Part shown: in pieces, positions 34,570-42,811 of the stretch
Position numbering within the stretch: the first letter of the stretch is position 1
Layout of the letters: every line of letters starts with the position of its first letter
Source: Parasediminibacterium sp051861445
GTDB taxonomy: Bacteria; Bacteroidota; Bacteroidia; Chitinophagales; Chitinophagaceae
NCBI GenBank assembly: GCA_051861445.1
Contig: JBHYCS010000008.1
Span: 110,851 to 174,850, forward strand
Direction: 5' to 3'
DNA: 64,000 nucleotides
The notes under the pieces: model-generated
What the model saw: the letters and a program-made list of their open reading frames with translations, nothing else
Databases searched by the model: none
What the model was told of the DNA's origin: nothing
Made by a program: the position numbers and the translations under genes

Positions 34570-35412
34570 TTACAGAATATTAAATTGGCTACGAATACCA
34601 GCTTTTGCAACAATAAATAATTTACTGTAGTCAGGAATTCGAACTCGTTGTTCCATAATACGCTCAGGCTGCAAACGTTTTATTTTTTTAAATAACGATA
34701 AGTAATATTTATACGCTACATACACACCAAATCTTGCTTCAATTGGTAATTGTAAAATAGCTGCATAAGCATCGTCAAAATCTTTTTGTATATCAGCTTC
34801 TATCGATAATTTGTCGGCTTCGGTAAAATTTCTAAAATCACATCCAGGAAAATACACCCTGTCTAAACCCTCATAATCTGCTTTTAAATCTCTCAAAAAA
34901 TTTACCTTTTGAAAAGCAGCACCCAAACTTCTAGCACCAGGTTTTAGTTGTTCATATGCTTCTTTATTTCCATCACAAAACACATACAAACACATTAAGC
35001 CAACTACTTCTGCACTACCATAAATATATTCTTCATAACCTGCTCTGTCGTATTTTCGTTTGTCTAAATCCAATTCCATGCTGTATAAAAAAGCATCTAT
35101 TAATTGGTGATCAATATTATATTTATTGACCGTTAATTGAAAGCTATGTAAAATAGGATTTAGGCTAATTTGTTCATGAATGGCACTATAAGTAGCTTGT
35201 TTAAATTCTTGTAACAAGGCTTGCTTATTATGCCCATGAAAAGTATCTACAATTTCATCTGCAAAACGAACAAAGCCGTATATGTTAAATATCGGTTGAC
35301 GTAATTTTTTATGCAAAAGTTTGATAGCCGAAGAGAAGCTAGTACTGTATTTCTCAGTGGTATTTCTGCTACAATCTTCACTCACTTCATGAAAGAGTTG
35401 CATGTTAGTCAT
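34570..35412 (-). CDS. crtB: Phytoene synthase
   Basis: A 280-residue trans-prenyltransferase that condenses two geranylgeranyl diphosphates into phytoene, the first committed step. The two aspartate-rich motifs are FADEIVD (about 51-57) and LRDLKADYEGLDRVYFP (about 174-190), with YCYSAEVVG-like YGSAEVVGLM between them. Length and order are typical of bacterial CrtB. It sits 47 bp downstream of crtI. No geranylgeranyl diphosphate synthase gene is in the window, so that enzyme must come from elsewhere. Confidence 0.93.
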   Translation of the reverse strand: MTNMQLFHEVSEDCSRNTTEKYSTSFSSAIKLLHKKLRQPIFNIYGFVRFADEIVDTFHGHNKQALLQEFKQATYSAIHEQISLNPILHSFQLTVNKYNIDHQLIDAFLYSMELDLDKRKYDRAGYEEYIYGSAEVVGLMCLYVFCDGNKEAYEQLKPGARSLGAAFQKVNFLRDLKADYEGLDRVYFPGCDFRNFTEADKLSIEADIQKDFDDAYAAILQLPIEARFGVYVAYKYYLSLFKKIKRLQPERIMEQRVRIPDYSKLFIVAKAGIRSQFNIL

Positions 35413-35459
35413 TGTACAATACTTTTTGTAGGTTATCGGGTAAAACTTATTTTTTGCTA

Positions 35460-36953
35460 TTAAACTTTATTCCATTTTACAATTTCTTTCGCCACCACTT
35501 CACCGCTGATTAAGCTCGGCGGAACGCCAGGACCAGGTACTGTAAGTTGTCCTGTATAAAACAAGTTACTTACTTTTTTGCTTTTGCAAGAAGGTTTTAG
35601 TATGGCTGTTTGCAACAAAGTATTTGCCAAACCATAAGCATTTCCTTTAAAAGCATTGTACTCGCCTATAAAATCGCTCAAAGCGAATGATTTTTTATAG
35701 ATAACATTTGGTTTAATAGATTGTTGTAATTTTTGTTCCATTCTCTCAACAATCATATCAAAATAATGTTCTCGTAAAGATTCATCGTCGCCTGTTAAAC
35801 CTGTTGCAACAGGAATCAACAAAAACAAATTTTCACATCCTTCTGGTGCAACACTATTATCTGTGGCAGATGTTACACTTGCATAAAATAATGGATTGGT
35901 AGGCCACTGTTTATGCGTATAAATTTCGCTTCCATGCACTTGAAATGAAGTATCAAAAAATAAAGAATGATGTGGTATACCTTCTAATTTTTTGTTTAAT
36001 CCTACGTAATATAACAAACAACTTGGAGCCATCACACGTTCATCCCAATATTTTTTTGTGTACGATTGAAAAGAAGGTGGTAAAAGTTGTGTTTCTACAA
36101 AATGATAATCAGCTGCACCCACTACAATATCAGCCTCAAAACGCTGCGTATTTCCTTGAATATCTGTTGCCACAACAGCTGTTGCCTTTCCATTTTCAAT
36201 TTCGATAGCAGATACATTGTGTTGAAAGCAAAAGTTAACGCCTTGTTGTATAGCAACACTATGCATGGCTTTTACTATTTGAAACATTCCTCCATCAGGA
36301 TACCATGTTCCTCCCTTAATATCTGCATAGTTCATTAAACTATACAATGCAGGTGTGTCTTCTGCTAAAGCCCCTAAAAAAAGTACAGGAAACTCTAATA
36401 GCTGTCTCAACTTTGGGTGTTTAAATAATTTACCTACATGAGATTGTATAGAATTAAAAACATCGAGTTTAAAAATTCCGCTAATCAAATCCCAATCTAT
36501 AAATTCTATAAGTGATCTTCCTGGCTTATGTACTAGTTTGTGTATACCAACTTGATATTTGTAGGCTGCTTCTTTTATAAATTGGTCTAGCTTTTCTGCA
36601 CTTCCTGGCTCAATACTGTTAAACAAATTTTTTAAGCTATTATAATCAGCAGGAATATCCATCGGTTCATCTTCCCAATACACTCTATAAGATGGATCTA
36701 ATCGTTTCAACTGATAAAAATCGCTTACTTTTTTACCAAACTGTTCAAAATATCTTTCAAAAACATCAGGCATCCAATACCAACTTGGCCCCATGTCAAA
36801 CGTAAAACCCTCTGCTTCTAATTGTCTAGCTCTTCCACCTGCTGTAGCATGCTTTTCTACAACAGTAACGCTGTATCCATATTTTGCTAAAAAGCTAGCA
36901 ACAGACATTCCTGCAAAGCCTGCACCTATTACAACTACTTTTTTATTTTGCAT
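35460..36953 (-). CDS. crtI: Phytoene desaturase
   Basis: A 497-residue FAD enzyme desaturating phytoene to lycopene. VVVIGAGFAGMSVASFL binds FAD; FDMGPSWYWMPDVFERYF and the C-terminal FYTGQLTVPGPGVPPSLISG are typical of Bacteroidota CrtI. The frame opens at 37016, but the ATG at 36953 (MQNKKVVV) places the FAD motif right at the N-terminus, as in the family. An 8-bp stem hairpin lies 30 bp upstream, between this gene and the ECF sigma gene. It is the first enzyme gene of the operon. Confidence 0.93.
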   Translation of the reverse strand: MQNKKVVVIGAGFAGMSVASFLAKYGYSVTVVEKHATAGGRARQLEAEGFTFDMGPSWYWMPDVFERYFEQFGKKVSDFYQLKRLDPSYRVYWEDEPMDIPADYNSLKNLFNSIEPGSAEKLDQFIKEAAYKYQVGIHKLVHKPGRSLIEFIDWDLISGIFKLDVFNSIQSHVGKLFKHPKLRQLLEFPVLFLGALAEDTPALYSLMNYADIKGGTWYPDGGMFQIVKAMHSVAIQQGVNFCFQHNVSAIEIENGKATAVVATDIQGNTQRFEADIVVGAADYHFVETQLLPPSFQSYTKKYWDERVMAPSCLLYYVGLNKKLEGIPHHSLFFDTSFQVHGSEIYTHKQWPTNPLFYASVTSATDNSVAPEGCENLFLLIPVATGLTGDDESLREHYFDMIVERMEQKLQQSIKPNVIYKKSFALSDFIGEYNAFKGNAYGLANTLLQTAILKPSCKSKKVSNLFYTGQLTVPGPGVPPSLISGEVVAKEIVKWNKV

Positions 36954-36982
36954 GAATGAGATGTTAAATGTTTTTAAAAATG

Positions 36983-37005
36983 AAGCCACCCAAATAAGGT
37001 GGCTT
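36983..37005 (-). terminator. Hairpin between sigma factor gene and crtI
   Basis: AAGCCACC (36983-36990) pairs with GGTGGCTT (36998-37005) around a 7-base loop; on the minus strand CATTTTTAAAAA follows. The T-run is interrupted, so it could be a partial terminator or an attenuator that lowers crt expression relative to the sigma gene. Confidence 0.55.
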
Positions 37006-37036
37006 AAGATATACAATTATATAGAAGTATAGTTGA

Positions 37037-37537
37037 TTAATGACGGTCTATTTGTGTTTTCAACAACTTACGTGCAAAGTGAATACGGCTTTTAATAGTA
37101 CCTAATGGCTCTTTTAACATATCTGCAATTTCGTGGTATTTATAACCATCGAAATATAAAAGAAATGGATTTTTAAATATCTCTGGTAAATTATGAATAG
37201 CCTCTTGCACTTCTTTCATGTTTAATGTAGCTATAGCTTCATTTGCTACCGCACCTTGATTTAGATTTAATAAAAAATCGTTTGGAGTGCTATCGAAAAT
37301 GGTATTTTGCTTGGCTTTTCTGCGATAATTATTAATAAAAATATTACGCATAATGGTATACAACCAAGCTTTAATATTTGTACCTGTATTATACTTTTCT
37401 CTATTTGCCAAAGCCCTAAATAGGGTTTCTTGAAATAAATCTTTTGCTAATTCATGGTCACGAGTTAATGTGATGGCAAAAGGTTTTAGAAACTCTGTGT
37501 TGTTTAGCAACATTTTGTTGAATTCTGCTGTAGACAT
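37037..37537 (-). CDS. ECF-type RNA polymerase sigma factor
   Basis: A 166-residue sigma-70 family protein of the extracytoplasmic-function type. Region 2 includes HELAKDLFQETLFRAL and the -10 recognition helix NIKAWLYTIMRNIFINNYRR; region 4 is the C-terminal KYHEIADMLKEPLGTIKSRIHFARKLL helix-turn-helix. No anti-sigma gene is adjacent, unlike most ECF systems; instead a cobalamin-binding MerR regulator lies upstream, as in LitR/LitS of Streptomyces. It heads the carotenoid genes on the same strand and probably drives them. An ECF-like promoter precedes it. Confidence 0.9.
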   Translation of the reverse strand: MSTAEFNKMLLNNTEFLKPFAITLTRDHELAKDLFQETLFRALANREKYNTGTNIKAWLYTIMRNIFINNYRRKAKQNTIFDSTPNDFLLNLNQGAVANEAIATLNMKEVQEAIHNLPEIFKNPFLLYFDGYKYHEIADMLKEPLGTIKSRIHFARKLLKTQIDRH

Positions 37538-37559
37538 AAGAGATTTGTTTAAAATTGTT

Positions 37560-37590
37560 GGATACGAAGTTAAACACTTTTATTGTTACA
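37560..37590 (-). promoter_or_regulatory. ECF-like promoter of sigma gene and crt operon
   Basis: On the minus strand TGTAACA (37590-37584), 17 bases, CGTATCC (37566-37560), then the ATG at 37537. This resembles ECF sigma promoters (compare TGTAAC or TGAAAC with CGTA in SigX/SigW) rather than the housekeeping TAnnTTTG type, and suggests autoregulation. The -35 element lies in the small palindrome TTGT-T-ACAA (37583-37591). Confidence 0.45.
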
Positions 37591-37750
37591 ACATTTATTT
37601 TTGTTTAATTTTTTTATAAAAAGATAAAACAAACTAAATCAACTAGTTATGCGTTTTGTTTGCCCCAAAAAATAGTCATAGTAGTTAATTTATACATAAG
37701 CTGGTTCATTTTTTTAAATAAATAAAGTGTTTTCTTAAAAAAAACGAAAC

Positions 37751-37785
37751 AAAAAAAGCGTTGACATTTTATTGTCAACGCTTTT
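37751..37785 (-). terminator. Strong terminator after the CarH-like gene
   Basis: AAAAGCGTTGACA (37754-37766) and TGTCAACGCTTTT (37773-37785) form a perfect 13-bp stem with a 6-base loop; the minus-strand RNA then continues with T. It lies 20 bp past the regulator stop and isolates that gene from the sigma/crt operon. About 160 bp of AT-rich sequence (37591-37750) between it and the ECF-like promoter has no gene. Confidence 0.88.
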
Positions 37786-37804
37786 AAAAAACATACACAC
37801 CATT

Positions 37805-38683
37805 CTATAAAGAAGCAATGTATTCCATTACTTCGCCCAAAGTTTTTTTGAAAGTAATATTTGCTGGAATTTTCTTTTTATAACTCTGTGTAAGTTGACC
37901 AGAAACTACAATTTTATAGTTGGCAAGTTTTGCCCCTGCATTCAATAAAAACTTATCAAAATTAAAATTATGAGCTACTGCTGTTAAGTGACAATATAAG
38001 AAAGATGGTTTCTTCAGTTTTGCTAAAAATTCCACATCTTTTAATGGAATATTTGCCCCCAAATACAACACATGTACGCCTCTACTCTTGAGCAAATAAG
38101 ACATAAACAATAAACCAAGCTCATGATGTTCTCCTTCTGGCAAAAACAATACTATAGTTTTATCTGTGTAAATATGTGTATGAATATTTTCAATACCCAT
38201 TATTAACTTTTGGCGAATAATATTGGTAACCAAATGTTCTTGAGCAGGATTTACATGATTGGTTTGCCATAAAATACCAATTCTTTCTAAAAATGGGAAA
38301 ATGATATTGGTAATAGTTTTTTCTATTCCTTTTATGGAAATGTATTTATCAATGGCTTCCTCAAATTCATCCATTTTTACATCTACCATGTAATGAATTA
38401 ATTCATTCAATAATCGCTCTTGTTGTGCTTCTACTTGAGACAACGATAAAATTTTATCTCTCATTTCTGCATCACTCATTCTATCAATATGCGATATTTT
38501 AAATCCATATTTATTTAGCAAGGCAATGTTTAAAATTACCTTCAACTCATCATTGGTATAATAGCGAATATTCGTTTCCGTTCGTTGGGGCTTTATAAAT
38601 GTATAACGTTGCTCCCAAATACGAATGGTATGGGCTTTAATACCGGAAAGAAGTTCTAAATCTTTGATGGTAAATGCGTTCAT
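37805..38683 (-). CDS. MerR regulator with cobalamin-binding domain, CarH/LitR-like photoreceptor
   Basis: A 292-residue regulator. Residues 1-70 form a MerR DNA-binding domain (FTIKDLELLSGIKAHTIRIW). The middle helical domain holds W139-x9-E149-H150 (WQTNHVNPAQEH), the light-sensing adenosylcobalamin motif of CarH and LitR. The C-terminal Rossmann-like domain has E185-x-H187-x-x-G190 (EHHELG), whose histidine would ligate cobalt, and YLGANIP. In known members the dark tetramer represses carotenoid genes and light breaks the Co-C bond. It stands upstream of the ECF sigma/crt operon on the same strand, separated by a terminator. Photoreception here is an inference from complete motifs. Confidence 0.9.
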   Translation of the reverse strand: MNAFTIKDLELLSGIKAHTIRIWEQRYTFIKPQRTETNIRYYTNDELKVILNIALLNKYGFKISHIDRMSDAEMRDKILSLSQVEAQQERLLNELIHYMVDVKMDEFEEAIDKYISIKGIEKTITNIIFPFLERIGILWQTNHVNPAQEHLVTNIIRQKLIMGIENIHTHIYTDKTIVLFLPEGEHHELGLLFMSYLLKSRGVHVLYLGANIPLKDVEFLAKLKKPSFLYCHLTAVAHNFNFDKFLLNAGAKLANYKIVVSGQLTQSYKKKIPANITFKKTLGEVMEYIASL

Positions 38684-38691
38684 GTTTAAAG

Positions 38692-38702
38692 GAACAATGT
38701 TC
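38692..38702. promoter_or_regulatory. Palindrome upstream of CarH-like gene
   Basis: GAACA-A-TGTTC, a perfect 5-bp inverted repeat, ends 9 bp upstream of the ATG of the MerR gene. It is a possible autoregulatory site; the element near the ECF promoter (TTGTTACAA) has similar TGTT/AACA words but a different arrangement. Confidence 0.3.
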
Positions 38703-38730
38703 TACAAAAAAAGTTTAAAACTACCAAATA

Positions 38731-38770
38731 AAAAAAACCGCTTTAATTTTTTAGATTAAAATGGCTTTTA
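38731..38770 (-). terminator. Probable terminator after rfbA
   Basis: On the minus strand AAAAGCCATTTTAAT folds with ATTAAAGCGGTTTT (one bulge, one mismatch) and is followed by a run of eight T. It lies about 28 bp past the rfbA stop and would end the polysaccharide transcript. Confidence 0.55.
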
Positions 38771-38797
38771 ATATTGTTTAACAATTAGTTACTTATA

Positions 38798-39658
<861 letters not shown>

Positions 39659-39692
39659 ACTATTTGTAAATTATGAATGTTGGTGAAAATTA

Positions 39693-40250
39693 TTAAAAAT
39701 AAATTAGGTCTTTACATTCGGCTAATGTAGGCAAAGCAGCATCTTTTTCAGATAATAAAACTTCTGATTGATTAATCTGCCAATCAATATTGATAGCAGA
39801 ATCGTTATAAATTAATCCGCCTTCACTTGCTTTATTGTAAAAATTATCGCATTTGTAAAAAAATGTTGCAGTATCGCTTAACACTACAAAACCATGGGCA
39901 AAACCACGAGGCACAAACAGTTGAAGATGATTTTCTGCTGTAAGTTCTACGGCTACATATTCACCAAAAGTGGAAGAATCTTTACGAATATCTACAGCTA
40001 CATCAAGCACTTTACCTTCTAATACTCTAACCAATTTTGCTTGTGCATGTTCACCTTGTTGAAAGTGCAATCCACGTAATACGCCTCTTGTAGATTTTGA
40101 TTGATTGTCTTGCACAAAATGAACATTTAGCCCTGTAAGTGATGCAAACTTCTGTTGGTTAAAACTTTCGAAAAAATATCCTCGATCATCTTTAAAAACA
40201 GTATCATGTATAATAAAACAATCTTTTAATTTGGTAGCTTCTACTTTCAT
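39693..40250 (-). CDS. rfbC: dTDP-4-dehydrorhamnose 3,5-epimerase
   Basis: A 185-residue cupin-fold epimerase (RmlC) converting dTDP-4-keto-6-deoxyglucose to dTDP-4-keto-L-rhamnose. The catalytic histidine is in GVLRGLHFQ, and KLVRVLEGKVLDVAVDIR and FVPRGFAHGFVVLSD are family signatures. It lies 36 bp after rfbB. Final reduction to dTDP-L-rhamnose needs RfbD, which is not found in the window. Confidence 0.94.
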   Translation of the reverse strand: MKVEATKLKDCFIIHDTVFKDDRGYFFESFNQQKFASLTGLNVHFVQDNQSKSTRGVLRGLHFQQGEHAQAKLVRVLEGKVLDVAVDIRKDSSTFGEYVAVELTAENHLQLFVPRGFAHGFVVLSDTATFFYKCDNFYNKASEGGLIYNDSAINIDWQINQSEVLLSEKDAALPTLAECKDLIYF

Positions 40251-40286
40251 TCTACAAAAAATTTAAATCGATAATTAAAACTATTA

Positions 40287-41339
40287 CTATCTATTTGCAT
40301 ACATAGATTCGTAATATTTGGCATAATTACCAGTAGTTACATTTTGAAGCCACTCTGTATTTTCTAAGTACCAATCAATGGTTTGGCTTAATCCTTCTTC
40401 AAAAGTTACAGAAGGCTTCCAACCTAATTCTGTATTTAATTTTGTAGCATCTATAGCATATCTACGATCATGACCAGGACGATCTTTTACATAGGTAATC
40501 AATTGTTCACTTTCACCAACAGTTCTTCCTAATTTTTCATCCATTTGCTTGCACAACAATTTCACCAAATCAATATTCTTCCATTCATTAAATCCACCAA
40601 TATTATAAGTATCTCCAATTTTACCATTATGAAAAATGGTATCAATTGCCACAGCATGGTCTTTTACAAATAACCAATCTCTAGTGTACAAACCATCTCC
40701 ATAAACAGGCAAAGGTTTTTTCTGGATGATATTGTTAATAAATAGAGGAATTAATTTTTCTGGAAAATGATATGGACCATAATTGTTTGAACAGTTTGAA
40801 ATAATGGTTTGCATATGATAGGTTTCTCCATATGCTCGTACAAAATGGTCTGATGCTGCTTTACTAGCAGAATAAGGTGAATTTGGATCGTAAGGAGTAG
40901 TTTCTGTAAACAAACCTTCTGCACCTAAAGCACCATATACTTCATCGGTAGAAATATGGTAAAAAAGATGTTTATCTAATTCACCCGCCCATTTTGTTTT
41001 AGCTACGTTTAGTAAGTTTACGGTTCCTACAATATTGGTGTACACAAAATCGAGTGGGCTTTCGATGCTTCTATCTACATGGCTTTCTGCAGCTAAATGA
41101 ATTACATCTGTAATTTGATGTTCATTAAAAACACGAGTTAATTCTTCTACGTTTAACAGATTTACTTTTTCGAAACGATAATTACTTAGCTGATCAATAT
41201 CTTTTAAGTTTTCTAAATTGCCAGCATACGTTAGTGCATCTAAATTTACGATTTTGTAATTTGGATATTTGGTAACAAATAAACGAACAACGTGGCTACC
41301 AATAAAACCAGCACCACCAGTAATCAAGATATTTTTCAT
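40287..41339 (-). CDS. rfbB: dTDP-glucose 4,6-dehydratase
   Basis: A 350-residue short-chain dehydrogenase (RmlB) that makes dTDP-4-keto-6-deoxyglucose using bound NAD. GGAGFIGSHVVRLF binds NAD, the catalytic STDEVYG and SPYSASKAASDHFV supply T, D, E, Y and K, and NNYGPYHFPEKLIPL is diagnostic. The frame extends to 41393, but the ATG at 41339 (MKNILITGG) gives the normal N-terminus. It diverges from the membrane-protein gene at 41538 over about 200 bp of AT-rich sequence with no other gene. Confidence 0.95.
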   Translation of the reverse strand: MKNILITGGAGFIGSHVVRLFVTKYPNYKIVNLDALTYAGNLENLKDIDQLSNYRFEKVNLLNVEELTRVFNEHQITDVIHLAAESHVDRSIESPLDFVYTNIVGTVNLLNVAKTKWAGELDKHLFYHISTDEVYGALGAEGLFTETTPYDPNSPYSASKAASDHFVRAYGETYHMQTIISNCSNNYGPYHFPEKLIPLFINNIIQKKPLPVYGDGLYTRDWLFVKDHAVAIDTIFHNGKIGDTYNIGGFNEWKNIDLVKLLCKQMDEKLGRTVGESEQLITYVKDRPGHDRRYAIDATKLNTELGWKPSVTFEEGLSQTIDWYLENTEWLQNVTTGNYAKYYESMYANR

Positions 41340-41537
41340 AGTTTTAAATATTGATGTAAACCCTTTTTTAATCTGTTTTATATAAGTCTGCAAATAAGTT
41401 ATAAATGCCGAAGTTTAAAAATTTAATTCATGTTTTGTATGCTTATCATTCAACAATTTTAGGTTACTAGGCTTACTATTGCATTTTAAAACATCACCAA
41501 GCACATATAAAAGTAGAAACAGTTAATTTAAGCTACC

Positions 41538-42803
41538 ATGTTTTTAGGCATTTTAATCAATACCATTATTTTTACGTGCATTGCTTTACTCGTTTTTCGA
41601 TGTATAAAAAATGGTGATTTTGCTACCAAAACAGTGTTGATTGTTTTTTGCTTGAAATTGATTGCAGGATCTGTTTATGGAATTTTTTATGCAAAATCTA
41701 ACCAAATAAGCGACACTTGGAATTATCATTACTTAGCTATTGAAGAATACAAATGGCTACAAACAAACTTTTACGATTTTGCCATTAACTTGTTTCAACA
41801 TGGCTATACAGAAAGTCAAACAAATACATTTTTCAATTCAGATAATTCTTATTGGAAAGATTTACCACTCAATATTTTACTAAAGCTACTAGCCATTTTC
41901 AATACTTTTAGTAAAGGCAACTATTACGTTAATGTTGCTTTATACAACATTGTTACTATTATTGGTAATTTATATTTTTTTAAAACCATTATCATTTGGT
42001 TTGCTCAACAAAGAAATATTGCTTTTATACTCAGCTTTTTATTTCCACCACTTTTATTTTGGACAAGTGGTATTCATAAAGATGGAATTGTATTTACAAG
42101 CATTGCTATTGTGTTGTATGGTATTAGTAAAATAGCAACTGCAAAAAACAATTATTTATGGGTTGCATTAACCTTTTTTGCGTTTATGATGCTTTATTTT
42201 TTTAGAAATTTTGCAGCATTAAGCTTATTGCCTTGGCTTATTGCTTTTACAATTTGCATAAAAACAAAAAAAGCAGCCGCTACAATTTTTTTTACCACAC
42301 TTGTGTTGGTAATTGCGTTATTTGTTACAAGTAGTTTTGCACCATCAAGCATTAATTTTACCGAAAAAATAAAAGAAAGACAACAACAATTCTTAATGCT
42401 CAAAGGGAACTCTTTGATGCAAACAACTGAGCTAAAAGGAGGAGTTACAGAATTTATTCAATTGTTGCCAATGGCCATTAATCATGCTTTTGCAAGACCA
42501 TATTTCACCGAAGCAAAAGGATTTTTAGGTATTGCTAGTACATTTGAAAGCTATACTGTATTGCTTATTTTTTTAGCTGTTCTAATTTTCTATAGAGGTG
42601 AAATGTATATTCTAAAACATCCATTTATATTATTAATAGTATTTTTTTCAATCACCAACTATTTACTTATTGGGTACACCGTTCCATTTTATGGAGCTGT
42701 TGTAAGGTATCGAGTAATTTTTGAAACCATGTTACTATTACCTACACTCATTATGATTAATAAAAATAAATGGCTAAATCAACTACTACAAAAATGGGTT
42801 TAA
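41538..42803 (+). CDS. Multi-pass membrane protein of the polysaccharide locus
   Basis: A 421-residue integral membrane protein with about ten helices, the only gene in this locus on the plus strand. Between helices 2 and 3 lies an extended loop with DTWNYHYLAIEEYKWLQTN. LFPPLLFWTSGIHKDGIVF, with a charged HKDG after a helix, resembles loops of polysaccharide polymerases or lipid-linked sugar transferases (GT-C-like), but I do not recognise a specific family. A role in polymerisation, ligation or glycan transfer is an inference from location. Its stop is 8 bp from the convergent GT4 gene. Confidence 0.7.
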   Translation: MFLGILINTIIFTCIALLVFRCIKNGDFATKTVLIVFCLKLIAGSVYGIFYAKSNQISDTWNYHYLAIEEYKWLQTNFYDFAINLFQHGYTESQTNTFFNSDNSYWKDLPLNILLKLLAIFNTFSKGNYYVNVALYNIVTIIGNLYFFKTIIIWFAQQRNIAFILSFLFPPLLFWTSGIHKDGIVFTSIAIVLYGISKIATAKNNYLWVALTFFAFMMLYFFRNFAALSLLPWLIAFTICIKTKKAAATIFFTTLVLVIALFVTSSFAPSSINFTEKIKERQQQFLMLKGNSLMQTTELKGGVTEFIQLLPMAINHAFARPYFTEAKGFLGIASTFESYTVLLIFLAVLIFYRGEMYILKHPFILLIVFFSITNYLLIGYTVPFYGAVVRYRVIFETMLLLPTLIMINKNKWLNQLLQKWV

Positions 42804-42811
42804 GCAACAAC

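Noticed and set aside
35460..36953. Assigning this desaturase as CrtD and the one at 32489-33994 as CrtI
   Set aside because: Adjacency to crtB and the FDMGPSWYWMPDVFE start fit CrtI here, while the other copy sits beside the CruF-like hydratase and has CrtD-type features.
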